From positions 1 to 64,000 of the forward strand of contig CAYURP010000007.1 of the NCBI GenBank assembly GCA_964447175.1: a stretch of 64,000 nt of DNA, written 5' to 3'. The stretch's first letter is position 1. Each line of letters opens with the position of its first letter. The notes under the pieces are model-generated. The model searched no databases. It was given only the letters and a program-made list of their open reading frames with translations, and was not told the origin of the DNA. The stretch is from CAYURP01 sp964447175 (GTDB lineage: Bacteria; Zixibacteria; MSB-5A5; SM23-73-2). Positions 41,382 through 49,853 of the stretch are shown here, piece by piece. The translations under genes were made by a program, and so were the position numbers.

Positions 41382-42725
41382 ATGACGGATAAAAAATTAC
41401 CGAAAATCAAAACCAGACTCCCGGGTCCAAAAAGTAAAAAACTCATAGATAAAGACGAAAGATACGTCTCCCAATCTTACACCCGGGCTTTTCCTACGGT
41501 GATAGATCATGCCAAAGGCGCTTATATGTGGGATCCGGACGGGAATGTGTTCATAGACTTTCACGCTGGAATCGGGGTATGCTCAACGGGGAATACCCAT
41601 CCTGAGGTGGTGAAAGCCATCAAGGCTCAGGCGGATAAATCTATTCATATCGCTACTGCTGATTTCTATCACAGTCTGGTGGGTGATCTGGCTAAAAAGC
41701 TTTCTGAGATTACTCCAGGACCGGGCTCCAAAAGGACCTTTTTCACCAACTCCGGCACGGAATCGATTGAAGCTGCATTCAAGCTTGCCCGCTATAACAA
41801 AAGAAAGCCCCGAAATATCGCTTTCATTGGAGCTTTCCACGGCCGCTCCATGGGAGCTTTGTCTTTGACCTGCAGCAAGCTAAACCAGAGACGATACTTT
41901 GCACCTATGGTTCCGGAGGTAACACACGTGCCCTATGCTTACTGCTATCGCTGTCCTTATAATTTAACCTATCCCAAATGCGATATGTACTGCGTCAAAT
42001 TCATTGATGAGGTTATCCTGAATAAGGTTGCTCCAGCTGAGGAGGTGGCGGCTATCTTTGTGGAACCCATACAGGGTGAGGGCGGGTACATTGTTCCTCC
42101 CAAGGAATTTCATCCCATGCTCAGAAAGATATGCGATAAATATGGAATCCTTCTGGTGATGGACGAGATTCAATCCGGTATGGGAAGGACGGGCAAGATG
42201 TTCGCCATCGAACACTGGAATGTGGTTCCGGACGTAATTACCATAGCCAAGGCTTTAGCCTCAGGTATGCCTTTAGGTGCCTGTATCGCCAGTAAAAAGC
42301 TAATGTCCTGGGAGCCGGGAGCCCATTCCACCACTTTTGGGGGAAATCCCATCTCCTGCGCTGCTGCCCTGACCACCATTAAGCTTCTGGAAAATGGCCT
42401 GGTAAAAAATGCAGCCCGAATGGGGAATTTCATAATGACCCGCCTGAAAAAGATAATGAACAAAAGCAGAATAATCGGAGACGTCAGAGGCAAAGGGCTT
42501 ATGATCGGGATTGAGCTGGTTAAAAACAAAAAGACCAAAGAGCCTGCTCCGGAGTATTCTTCCAGATTAGCCAATGAGTGCTTCAAATTGGGCTTGATGA
42601 TCCTGACCTGCGGGCACAATTCTGTTCGCTTTATCCCTCCTTTGACGATTGACGAGGAAGTTGCGGACAAGGCATTGAAGATATTTGAAAAGGCAGTACA
42701 AAGAGTGGAGAAATCAAGAAGATAA
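41382..42725 (+). CDS. Class III PLP-dependent aminotransferase (4-aminobutyrate/acetylornithine family)
   Basis: A 447-residue enzyme with PLP-binding NSGTESIEAAFKLAR, the DEIQSGMGRTG aspartate motif and the Schiff-base Lys in TIAKALASGMPLGA. The Cys-rich insertion YCYRCPYNLTYPKCDMYC resembles the variant found in archaeal 4-aminobutyrate aminotransferases and in related amino-acid racemases, so racemase activity cannot be excluded. It begins a probable operon with sucC (21 bases on), a 2-hydroxyacid dehydrogenase and sucD, which fits amino-acid degradation feeding an acyl-CoA. Shine-Dalgarno AAAGGAA is upstream. Confidence 0.85.
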   Translation: MTDKKLPKIKTRLPGPKSKKLIDKDERYVSQSYTRAFPTVIDHAKGAYMWDPDGNVFIDFHAGIGVCSTGNTHPEVVKAIKAQADKSIHIATADFYHSLVGDLAKKLSEITPGPGSKRTFFTNSGTESIEAAFKLARYNKRKPRNIAFIGAFHGRSMGALSLTCSKLNQRRYFAPMVPEVTHVPYAYCYRCPYNLTYPKCDMYCVKFIDEVILNKVAPAEEVAAIFVEPIQGEGGYIVPPKEFHPMLRKICDKYGILLVMDEIQSGMGRTGKMFAIEHWNVVPDVITIAKALASGMPLGACIASKKLMSWEPGAHSTTFGGNPISCAAALTTIKLLENGLVKNAARMGNFIMTRLKKIMNKSRIIGDVRGKGLMIGIELVKNKKTKEPAPEYSSRLANECFKLGLMILTCGHNSVRFIPPLTIDEEVADKALKIFEKAVQRVEKSRR

Positions 42726-42746
42726 ACTCACCGTTTGGAGGATGAG

Positions 42747-43946
42747 TTGAGACTTTACGAATACGAGGCTAAAAAGATATTCTCCCAGTCTGGCATTCCC
42801 ATAACTGAAGGGATGGTGGTAAACTCTCCTGAGGAAGCCAAATCTTTCGCTGAGAAAATAGGAAAGCCTGTGGTCTTGAAATCCCAGATTCTCTCCGGCG
42901 GCAGAGGAAAAGCAGGTGGAATCAAATTCGCAAATAATCATCAGGAAGCGGAAAAGGTATCCCAAGAGCTCCTCTCGATGAAAATCAAAGGATACCAGGT
43001 TGAGAGGGTTCTGGTAGATGAGAAGCTGGATATTGAAAAGGAGTTTTACATCGGAGTTACCCTGGACCGCTTGAACTACAAAATTGTTGTCATCGCCTGC
43101 TCCGAGGGCGGAGTGGAGATCGAGGAGGTTGCCCGAACCCATCCGGAGAAAATAAAGAAAATCTCTCTGGATATAGATGAAACATTATACAATTTCCAGT
43201 CGCAAGGTTTAGCCAGAGAGCTGGGTATAAAAGGCTCAGGTATTAAAGCAGTAGGAGATATAATCCATTCCCTGTGGAAACTATATAAATCATATGATGC
43301 CAAACTGGCTGAGATAAATCCTCTGGTTTTGACCAGAGACGGAAAATACCTGGCAGCCGATGCCCGGATGAGCCTGGATGACGACGCCTTGTTCCGGCAC
43401 CCGGAAATAAAAGAAATGGGCATTGAAAAGCGTCACGAGGAGGGGGAGATGACCCCCAGAGAACAGAAAGCCAGAGAGGCGGGGATTCCCTATCTGGATC
43501 TGGATGGTGATATCGGGATGTTTCCCGGAGGTGCGGGTTTCGGCATTATGGGGAACGATTTCATCCACTATTATGGTGGCAAACCTGCCAATTTTATGGA
43601 TTCAGGCGGTGGCCCCACACCGGAAAGGTTAGCCCAGATGCTTACCCTTCTGGATGAGAATCCTCAGGTCAAAGCCATCTTTGGTGCAAGATTCGGGGGT
43701 ATCTCGAGGTGCGATGATTTTGCTAAAGGGGTGGTGATGTTCTTAAAAGAACATGGCCTTTCCAAACCTATGGTCTTAAGGATGACCGGCAATATGTGGA
43801 AGCAAGGGCTGGAGATATTCGATAAAGCTAAAAAAGAGAATCCTGAGCTTTTCAAAAATATCGAGATTCACGGCATCGAAACACCCATAGAGGAGATTGC
43901 CAAAAGAGCAGTGGAATTGGGTAAAGAAGTTAAGAGTAGAGAGTAG
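42747..43946 (+). CDS. sucC: Succinate-CoA ligase beta subunit
   Basis: A 399-residue ATP-grasp subunit. The N-terminus (LYEYEAKKIFSQSGIPI), the GGRGKAGGIKF loop, LAEINPLVL and the CoA-ligase domain (DLDGDIGMFPGGAGFGIM) are conserved. With SucD it interconverts succinate, CoA and ATP/GTP with succinyl-CoA in the TCA cycle. Start TTG 42747 is chosen because GGAGG lies five bases upstream and the residual N-terminus then matches the family; the longer frame from 42735 starts inside the ribosome-binding site. A dehydrogenase gene separates it from sucD. Its last codons run into an AGAGT-type short repeat. Confidence 0.92.
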   Translation: MRLYEYEAKKIFSQSGIPITEGMVVNSPEEAKSFAEKIGKPVVLKSQILSGGRGKAGGIKFANNHQEAEKVSQELLSMKIKGYQVERVLVDEKLDIEKEFYIGVTLDRLNYKIVVIACSEGGVEIEEVARTHPEKIKKISLDIDETLYNFQSQGLARELGIKGSGIKAVGDIIHSLWKLYKSYDAKLAEINPLVLTRDGKYLAADARMSLDDDALFRHPEIKEMGIEKRHEEGEMTPREQKAREAGIPYLDLDGDIGMFPGGAGFGIMGNDFIHYYGGKPANFMDSGGGPTPERLAQMLTLLDENPQVKAIFGARFGGISRCDDFAKGVVMFLKEHGLSKPMVLRMTGNMWKQGLEIFDKAKKENPELFKNIEIHGIETPIEEIAKRAVELGKEVKSRE

Positions 43947-43979
43947 AGAGAGTTGAGAGTAAAGAGTTAAGAGTTTAGA
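43929..43979. repeat. Short AGAGT-rich degenerate tandem repeat
   Basis: Units such as AGAGTAG, AGAGTTG, AGAGTAA and AGAGTTT follow each other across the sucC stop and up to the next start codon. It is prone to slippage and also serves as the purine-rich ribosome-binding region. Confidence 0.55.
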
Positions 43980-44969
43980 GTGAAAAGGAAAAAGATTAAA
44001 GTAGTGGTGGCATTGACTAAGAAGTGTCAGGATTTTGACGTTTTTTGTGAGGTGGTTTGTTCATCCTCAAAGATAAAAAATAAAGTTGATTTTGTTTTCT
44101 CGGAGAACAAAGAGCACTTGAGAAAGATTATACCTGATGCTGAGATACTGGTCTGTATGAAAATAGATCAGGAAGCCTTTGCAAAGGCAAAAAATCTGAA
44201 ATGGATTCATCTGGGATTAGCTGGTGTGGATAAGGCATTACTACCTGAGGTGGTGAAATCTAAGGTAAAACTGACCAGCTCCAAAGGTATACACGCTACA
44301 ACATTATCTGAGCTTATCCTGGGTATGATTTTAGCATTTAGCAAGGGGATTGTTCTGAGCATGAGTTTCAAGAACAGAAAAGTCTGGGGATTTGAACAGG
44401 TAATCCAGAGCAGATTCGATCTTCAGGCGAAGGTTCTGGGAATAATCGGACTGGGTCTTATAGGAATCGAGGTGGCTAAAAAAGCCAAGGCCTTCGGGAT
44501 GAAGGTTATTGCTGTCAAGAATCGGCCAGATAAAGCCCTTAAGTATGTTGATAAAATTTATACTAAGGGAAAACTAAATCAGGTTTTGAAAGAATCAGAC
44601 TTTGTGTTCTTATCTGTGCCTCTTACTAAAGAAACATACCATATGATAGGAGAAAAAGAGCTGGATCAGATGAAAAAAACAGCTTTTCTTATCAACACTG
44701 CCAGAGGTCCGGTGGTGGATGAGAAAGCATTAATAGATGCTTTAAAGAATGGGAAAATCGCAGGTGCTGGACTGGACGTCTTTGAGAAGGAACCATTACC
44801 CGAATCATCTGAACTCTGGAATATAGACAACGTGATAATCACCCCGCACATAGGCGGGGCAATGCCGGACTATTACAAAAAAGTTGGTCAATTATTCAGG
44901 GAAAATTTAGAAAGATTTATGCAAGGTAAAAAACTAATAAATCTGGTGAATAGAAAATTAGGATATTAA
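43980..44969 (+). CDS. D-isomer-specific 2-hydroxyacid dehydrogenase
   Basis: A 329-residue NAD-dependent dehydrogenase. The nucleotide-binding GLGLIGIEVAKKAKAFG, NTARGPVVDEKALIDAL and the catalytic Arg (NTARG), Glu (FEKEPLP) and His (TPHIGG) are all present. It reduces a 2-oxo acid to the D-hydroxyacid; the substrate is not evident from sequence. It lies between sucC and sucD and may act on the 2-oxo acid from the aminotransferase at the start of the operon. The start GTG 43980 lies in the short tandem repeat, so the start is moderately certain. Confidence 0.85.
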   Translation: MKRKKIKVVVALTKKCQDFDVFCEVVCSSSKIKNKVDFVFSENKEHLRKIIPDAEILVCMKIDQEAFAKAKNLKWIHLGLAGVDKALLPEVVKSKVKLTSSKGIHATTLSELILGMILAFSKGIVLSMSFKNRKVWGFEQVIQSRFDLQAKVLGIIGLGLIGIEVAKKAKAFGMKVIAVKNRPDKALKYVDKIYTKGKLNQVLKESDFVFLSVPLTKETYHMIGEKELDQMKKTAFLINTARGPVVDEKALIDALKNGKIAGAGLDVFEKEPLPESSELWNIDNVIITPHIGGAMPDYYKKVGQLFRENLERFMQGKKLINLVNRKLGY

Positions 44970-45067
44970 CACAGGTTGGGACAACCTGTGATACCGTGTA
45001 TGCAGGAGATGTTAATTTTGGGCAAAAGCAAATACCAAAGCGGTAGCCCACCTTGTCTCAAGGTGGG
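44970..45067. repeat. Two REP-type hairpins inside the suc operon
   Basis: CACAGGTTG-GGA-CAACCTGTG at 44970-44990 starts directly after the dehydrogenase stop codon, and CCCACCTTG-TCT-CAAGGTGGG at 45047-45067 precedes sucD. Related stems are at 11988, 27992 and 28705. Confidence 0.8.
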
Positions 45068-45100
45068 TGATGTCTGGATATAAACAATTGAGGGAATAAT

Positions 45101-45967
45101 ATGGCAATATTGGTTGATAAAAACAGCAGGGTCATCGTTCAGGGGATCACAGGAACTGCGGGACAGTTCCATACTGAGCGGATGCTGAAATACGGGACAA
45201 AAATCGTTGCCGGGACATCTCCGGGCAAAGGCGGACAAAAGGTATTCGACTTGCCAGTTTACGATTCAGTTCAAGAGTGTGTGGAAAAAGAAAAAGCTGA
45301 TACCTCGGTCATATTTCTGCCAGCCAAGTTCGTCATGGAGGCTGCAATTGAGGCTATATATGCCGGAATTAAATTCATAGTTGTCGTCCCTGAACACATT
45401 CCCATCTTCGATATGATGCTGATAAGAAAAGAGGCCCAGAAAAAGGGAGCAATGGTATTGGGAGGTAACACCCCTGGAATAATAACACCGGGTGAGGCAA
45501 ATCTGGGCATAATGCCGGACATTGCGTTTGCTCCGGGCAGGGTGGGGACAGTTTCCAGATCGGGCTCTTTGACCTATTATCTTGCAGATACCCTGACCCG
45601 CTCCGGATACGGCGAAACCACCTGCGTGGGAATGGGAGGCGATCCTATTCTGGGAACTACCTTTGATGAGATATTGCTTTTGTTCGATCAGGACCCGAAA
45701 ACCAAGGCTACAGTTTTAGCAGGCGAGATCGGCGGAGTCTATGAGGAGAAGGCAAAATCAACTATCCCTAAGTTGAAAAAACCAGTAATCGCCATGGTCG
45801 GCGGGGTATTCGCGCCCCAGGGCAAAAGAATGGGGCATGCCGGTGCCATAGTAGAAGGCGAAATGGGAACCGCCAAGTCCAAGCTCAAGGCTTTAGAACA
45901 AGGCGGAGCACATATTGCCAAAACCTTTCTGGATATACCTGAGATTTTGAAGAAGTTGCGGATTTAG
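45101..45967 (+). CDS. sucD: Succinate-CoA ligase alpha subunit
   Basis: A 288-residue protein with CoA-binding QGITGTAGQFHTERML, the GGNTPGIITP loop, SRSGSLTYY and the phosphorylated His246 (RMGHAGAIV). It partners SucC encoded 1.2 kb upstream. The two subunit genes are usually adjacent; here a dehydrogenase and REP hairpins intervene. Shine-Dalgarno is GAGGGAA. Confidence 0.95.
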   Translation: MAILVDKNSRVIVQGITGTAGQFHTERMLKYGTKIVAGTSPGKGGQKVFDLPVYDSVQECVEKEKADTSVIFLPAKFVMEAAIEAIYAGIKFIVVVPEHIPIFDMMLIRKEAQKKGAMVLGGNTPGIITPGEANLGIMPDIAFAPGRVGTVSRSGSLTYYLADTLTRSGYGETTCVGMGGDPILGTTFDEILLLFDQDPKTKATVLAGEIGGVYEEKAKSTIPKLKKPVIAMVGGVFAPQGKRMGHAGAIVEGEMGTAKSKLKALEQGGAHIAKTFLDIPEILKKLRI

Positions 45968-45975
45968 GATTTGAA

Positions 45976-46049
45976 TGTAGCGGAGTCTTTAGACCTCCAA
46001 GGGCGGAAGGGATGGGGGAATGAATGGAAAGCTAAAGCTTTCCTCTACA
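45976..46049 (+). repeat. REP pair (BIME), type A
   Basis: TGTAGCGG left end, hairpins GGAGTCTTTAGACCTCC (one deletion) and GGAAAGCTAAAGCTTTCC, right end CTCTACA. Confidence 0.88.
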
Positions 46050-46061
46050 TAAGAAAAGAAA

Positions 46062-46140
46062 TGTAGCGGAGGTCTTCAGACCTCCATCGGTGGAGAGGAT
46101 AGGGGAAATAAAGAATGGAAAACTAAAGTTTTCCGCTACA
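46062..46140 (+). repeat. REP pair (BIME), type A, left of transposase
   Basis: TGTAGCGG and CCGCTACA ends; hairpins GGAGGTCTTCAGACCTCC and GGAAAACTAAAGTTTTCC. A further hairpin GGAAGGCTGAAGCCTTCC lies at 46153-46170. Confidence 0.92.
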
Positions 46141-46183
46141 TAAAATCATTATGGAAGGCTGAAGCCTTCCAATACATAAAACG

Positions 46184-46657
46184 GTGATGTTCAAACGCAA
46201 AACCAACAGGTTGGATCTGTTATTTTATAGAGGAATACGAGCTTATTTTGTAACCATATGTACAAAAGACCAGCAAAAAGTGTTTACTAACAAAAAAACA
46301 GTGGGCAAACATATCAGGATATTAAGTGAGTGCTGTGAAAAAGAAAAATTCAGTGTATGGGCTTATTGTTTTATGCCCGATCATATTCATTTACTTCTGA
46401 CTGCTAAGGAGAATTCAGAACTGATCAAACTTGTAACAGCCTATAAGCGGTTGAGTGGATATGAATATAAGAAAAAAACAGGAAAAAATCTGTGGCAGAA
46501 AAGTTTTTATGACCACATTCTAAGAAAAGAGGAGAATATAACTCAAGTGGTAAGATACATTTTAGAAAACCCAGTAAGAAAGAATTTAGTAGAAAATTTT
46601 AGGGAATATCCCTTTTCTGGCTCTTTAGAGTTTGGAAAAGACATCTTTAATATGTAG
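46184..46657 (+). mobile_element. REP-associated tyrosine transposase (RAYT)
   Basis: A 157-residue Y1/IS200-like transposase. The HUH motif is HIH at residues 67-69 (YCFMPDHIHLLL), the catalytic Tyr is at 109 (KSFYDHILR), and VRYILENPVRK is the typical RAYT C-terminal motif. RAYTs cut and join single-stranded REP sequences at a GTAG foot. Two type A REP pairs lie on each side. Its TAG stop is part of the TGTAG end of the right-hand repeat. Start GTG 46184 or ATG 46187, without a Shine-Dalgarno site. All catalytic residues are intact, so the enzyme may be active. Confidence 0.92.
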
Positions 46658-46731
46658 CGGAGGTCTTCAGACCTCCATTGGTGGTGGGGATTGGTGAAGA
46701 AAAGAATGGAAAGCTGAAGCTTTCCGCTACA
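46653..46731 (+). repeat. REP pair (BIME), type A, right of transposase
   Basis: TGTAGCGG and CCGCTACA ends with hairpins GGAGGTCTTCAGACCTCC and GGAAAGCTGAAGCTTTCC. The left end supplies the transposase stop codon. Confidence 0.92.
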
Positions 46732-46737
46732 TTTAAA

Positions 46738-46760
46738 CCGTCGGGTCAGGGACCCGACGG
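46738..46760. repeat. Hairpin CCGTCGGGTC/GACCCGACGG
   Basis: Perfect 10-bp stem with AGG loop. A second, shorter copy is at 46868-46885. Confidence 0.8.
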
Positions 46761-46779
46761 GCACAGCGAAAAAAAGAAA

Positions 46780-46858
46780 TGTAGCGGAGGTCTTTAGACC
46801 TCCATTGGCGGAGGGGATAGGGAAAATAAAGAATGGAAAACTAAAGTTTTCCGCTACA
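46780..46858 (+). repeat. REP pair (BIME), type A
   Basis: TGTAGCGG and CCGCTACA ends with hairpins GGAGGTCTTTAGACCTCC and GGAAAACTAAAGTTTTCC; second copy on the right of the transposase. Confidence 0.92.
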
Positions 46859-46918
46859 TTTAAATCGTCGGGTCAGGGGACCCGAAAAGCACAGAAGGAG
46901 TAATCTGTTACTGGTGGA

Positions 46919-47941
46919 ATGGAGACAATGTATATACAGGAGATTATAGCAAAAGATTATCGGGGTAAGACGGTTGAAAATGTGCATTTTGGGGCGATTG
47001 CGGTTGTTGATTCTAAAGGTAAACTGATCTATTCCTTTGGTGATCCTTATTTTGTGACCTATCTCAGGTCTGCGGCTAAACCCTTTCAGGCTATTCCCTT
47101 GATAACCTCTGGTGCGGTGGAGGAGTTTGGACTTACTTCTAAAGAAATTGCTATTGTCTGCGGTTCGCATAATGGTCAGAAAAAACATACTGAGGTTGTT
47201 AAAAGTATTCTGAAAAAGATCGGTCTTTCTGAAAAATATTTGCAGTGCGGAACGCATATTCCTCATTATTATACGGTCAATAACATCCCCCCACCCAAAG
47301 GGGCAAGATTCAGACCGATTCATAATAACTGCTCTGGAAAACATGCGGGGATTTTGGCATTGTCCGTTTATCACGGGTGGAATACGAAAAATTACCTGAG
47401 TCCCAAGCATCCGGCTCAAAAGATGATCCTGGATGCACTATCTGAGATTTGTGAGTATCCTAAGAAAAAAATCGGGATAGGAGTCGACGGGTGCGGAGTT
47501 CCGGTTTTTGCCATTCCCCTTTATAATATGGCTTTGGGCTTTGCTAGATTGATTACTTATAAGGGCAAAGACGAAAAGATCTCAAAAGCCTATGAGATCA
47601 TAAGTTCTGCGATGTTGAGATATCCGGAAATGGTCTCAGGATTCGGAAGGTTCGATTTAGCACTTGCCAAAGCGGGAAAAGGGAATATATTATCTAAAGC
47701 CGGAGTGGCTCTGAACTGCCTGGGACTTGTGGACCGAGGTTGGGGAATGGCAGCTAAGGTGACAGATGGAGCAAGAACTGCCATTGCTCCTGTGGTTTGC
47801 GACGATTTAAGACAATTAGGTGCCGTGAAAAAATCTGATATGAAAAGATTCGGCGAATGGGTATTGCCCGTAATCAGAAATCATAAAGGGGATAGGGTGG
47901 GGTTTACCAGAGTTGAGTTTAAATTGAAAAGGAGAAAATGA
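46919..47941 (+). CDS. Asparaginase II family L-asparaginase
   Basis: A 340-residue protein of the Rhizobium-type asparaginase II family, unrelated to AnsA/AnsB. It keeps the Ser51-x-x-Lys54 pair (RSAAKPFQA), Cys138-x-x-Lys141 (NNCSGKHAG) and Cys192 (DGCGVP), the active-site and metal-binding residues known from the R. etli enzyme ReAV. It hydrolyses asparagine to aspartate and ammonia, probably in the cytoplasm. Start ATG 46919 or 46928. The HD-domain gene follows after three bases. Confidence 0.88.
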   Translation: METMYIQEIIAKDYRGKTVENVHFGAIAVVDSKGKLIYSFGDPYFVTYLRSAAKPFQAIPLITSGAVEEFGLTSKEIAIVCGSHNGQKKHTEVVKSILKKIGLSEKYLQCGTHIPHYYTVNNIPPPKGARFRPIHNNCSGKHAGILALSVYHGWNTKNYLSPKHPAQKMILDALSEICEYPKKKIGIGVDGCGVPVFAIPLYNMALGFARLITYKGKDEKISKAYEIISSAMLRYPEMVSGFGRFDLALAKAGKGNILSKAGVALNCLGLVDRGWGMAAKVTDGARTAIAPVVCDDLRQLGAVKKSDMKRFGEWVLPVIRNHKGDRVGFTRVEFKLKRRK

Positions 47942-47944
47942 TAG

Positions 47945-48484
47945 ATGAAAGAAGAAATCCTGCAGCTTCTTCCTGAGATAAATAAAATTAAAAATGAAAA
48001 ATTAAAAGATAAAGTCATTCTCACATGGGAACAGGGGATAAAGGAAGGGGGATGGAAGATAAAAGATTTAGAAAAGATTCCTTTTACTTTATTAATAAAG
48101 GATTTGAAGATAAATCTGATTCAGCATACCCGGGCAGTGACCAACACCTCGTATGAGGCGGCAAAGATCCTTATGGATATATATGGAAATCTAATAAAGC
48201 TGGATATGGACGTTCTTTTGGCTGGCGCTATTCTACACGATGTTGGAAAGCTGATAGAGTATAAAGAGGTTGGTGGAAAATTCGTCAAATCTGAAAGAGG
48301 AAAGCTTTTGCGTCATCCTTTTTCCGGAGCTAATCTGGCTTGCAAGTATGGGCTTCCAGAAGAGGTGGTTCACGTGATAGCTGTCCATTCCAAGGAAGGT
48401 GATCTGGGGGGAAGAACAGTTGAGGGAATAATAGTCTATCACGCTGATTACATAAATTTCGAGTCATTAGGTGGGAAAATATAA
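47945..48484 (+). CDS. HD-domain phosphohydrolase
   Basis: A 179-residue protein. The HD motif is AILHDVGKLIEY, with an upstream His (IQHTRAVTNTS) and later histidines (LRHPFSG, VIAVHSKEG, YHADY) that complete the metal site. HD proteins of this size hydrolyse nucleotides, phosphomonoesters or cyclic dinucleotides; the substrate is not resolved. It lies three bases after the asparaginase gene and 34 bases before trpB2, probably in one transcript. Confidence 0.82.
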   Translation: MKEEILQLLPEINKIKNEKLKDKVILTWEQGIKEGGWKIKDLEKIPFTLLIKDLKINLIQHTRAVTNTSYEAAKILMDIYGNLIKLDMDVLLAGAILHDVGKLIEYKEVGGKFVKSERGKLLRHPFSGANLACKYGLPEEVVHVIAVHSKEGDLGGRTVEGIIVYHADYINFESLGGKI

Positions 48485-48518
48485 CTCTATACGGTTTAAC
48501 ATATATTGAGGAGGAGAG

Positions 48519-49844
48519 ATGAGTTCTAAATCGAAACAAGCCACTTCAGGCGGACTAAGGCAAGCTATGCTCACCCAGGATGAAATGCCCAAGAAATGGT
48601 ACAATATCCTGCCTGATCTTCCTGAGCCCCTTCCCCCACCCAAGGATCCGGAAGAGGGTGAGTCAAGAATAGAGCGGCTTCCCCAGATTCTTCTGGGCGA
48701 GTGTTTGAAGCAGGAATTTTCCCAGGAGAGATGGATTGACATTCCGGATGACCTGATGAAACTCTATTCCCAGGCAGGTCGTCCCAGGCCACTTTTCAGA
48801 GCGGTGAATCTGGAGAAAAGATTGAAAACGCCGGCTCATATGTATTATAAAGGGGAGTTTTTCAGCCCTACTGGAAGCCATAAGGTTAACACTGCTATTG
48901 CCCAGGCTTTCTATGCCCGGGAGGAGGGATATGAGAGGGTAACCACGGAAACCGGAGCAGGCCAATGGGGAACTGCACTCTCTTATGGTGCATCCTTAGC
49001 TGGGCTGAAGTGTACGGTTTTCTGGGTTAGAGCGGTTTATAACTGGAAAGAGGATAGAAGAAATCTTATGGAGCTTTTTGGCTCCGAAGTGTATGCCTCA
49101 CCCAGCCCCCAAACGGAATTTGGACGCTCCCTCTATGAAAAGAACAACAATCACCCGGGCTCTCTGGGCATTGCCATCTCCGAGGGTATTGAGGACGCCA
49201 TAAAGGATAAAAAAGCCATTTATTGTCTGGGCTCGGTTTTGAATCACGTTCTGATGCACCAGACCATAATTGGCCTGGAATCCAAGCTTCAGTTCCAGCA
49301 GTTTGGTGAATATCCGGATATAGTCATTTCCTGTCTGGGCGGTGGGAGCAACTTCGGAGGATTCGCCATACCCTTTATGCATGATGTGTTAAAGGAAGGC
49401 AAAAAGATAAAATTCATCGCCGCTCAGAGTGAAGCCTCTCCCAATTTGCAGGGAAAATATCGGTATGATTATGCGGATTATGCTGAGCAGACACCACTGT
49501 TGAAGATGTATACTCTGGGACACCAGGTGGCGATGGTTCCCATAAAAGGGGATGGATTGAGATATCACGGATGCTCACCTATCTTAAGCCTTTTGAGAGA
49601 TAAAGGCTATATCGATACCATTGCTTATCCTGCAGATGAGAAATACGTATTTGAGAAAGCCAAGATATTTATCCAGACCGAAGGATACCTGCCAGCGCCT
49701 GAATCAGCTTACTCCATTGCCTGTGCCATAGACGAGGCGGAGAAATGTAAGAAAACCGGCGAGGAGAAGGTGATTGGATTTAACGTTTCCGGTCACGGAT
49801 TTATGGACATTCCAGGTTACCGGGAGGTTCTGGGATTGAAATAG
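48519..49844 (+). CDS. trpB2: Tryptophan synthase beta chain-like protein, TrpB2 type
   Basis: A 441-residue PLP enzyme with the Schiff-base Lys122 (PTGSHKVNTA), GAGQWGTALSYG and the GGGSNFGG phosphate loop. The long N-terminus and overall length mark the TrpB2 branch rather than the TrpA-partnered TrpB1. No trpA or other trp gene is nearby. TrpB2 forms tryptophan from indole and serine (or phosphoserine) alone and may serve for indole salvage. Shine-Dalgarno GAGGAGAG precedes the ATG. Confidence 0.92.
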   Translation: MSSKSKQATSGGLRQAMLTQDEMPKKWYNILPDLPEPLPPPKDPEEGESRIERLPQILLGECLKQEFSQERWIDIPDDLMKLYSQAGRPRPLFRAVNLEKRLKTPAHMYYKGEFFSPTGSHKVNTAIAQAFYAREEGYERVTTETGAGQWGTALSYGASLAGLKCTVFWVRAVYNWKEDRRNLMELFGSEVYASPSPQTEFGRSLYEKNNNHPGSLGIAISEGIEDAIKDKKAIYCLGSVLNHVLMHQTIIGLESKLQFQQFGEYPDIVISCLGGGSNFGGFAIPFMHDVLKEGKKIKFIAAQSEASPNLQGKYRYDYADYAEQTPLLKMYTLGHQVAMVPIKGDGLRYHGCSPILSLLRDKGYIDTIAYPADEKYVFEKAKIFIQTEGYLPAPESAYSIACAIDEAEKCKKTGEEKVIGFNVSGHGFMDIPGYREVLGLK

Positions 49845-49853
49845 GAGGATGAA

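Noticed and set aside
42170..42670. 166-residue minus-strand frame opposite the aminotransferase
   Set aside because: Antisense shadow of a strongly conserved enzyme; no supporting signals.
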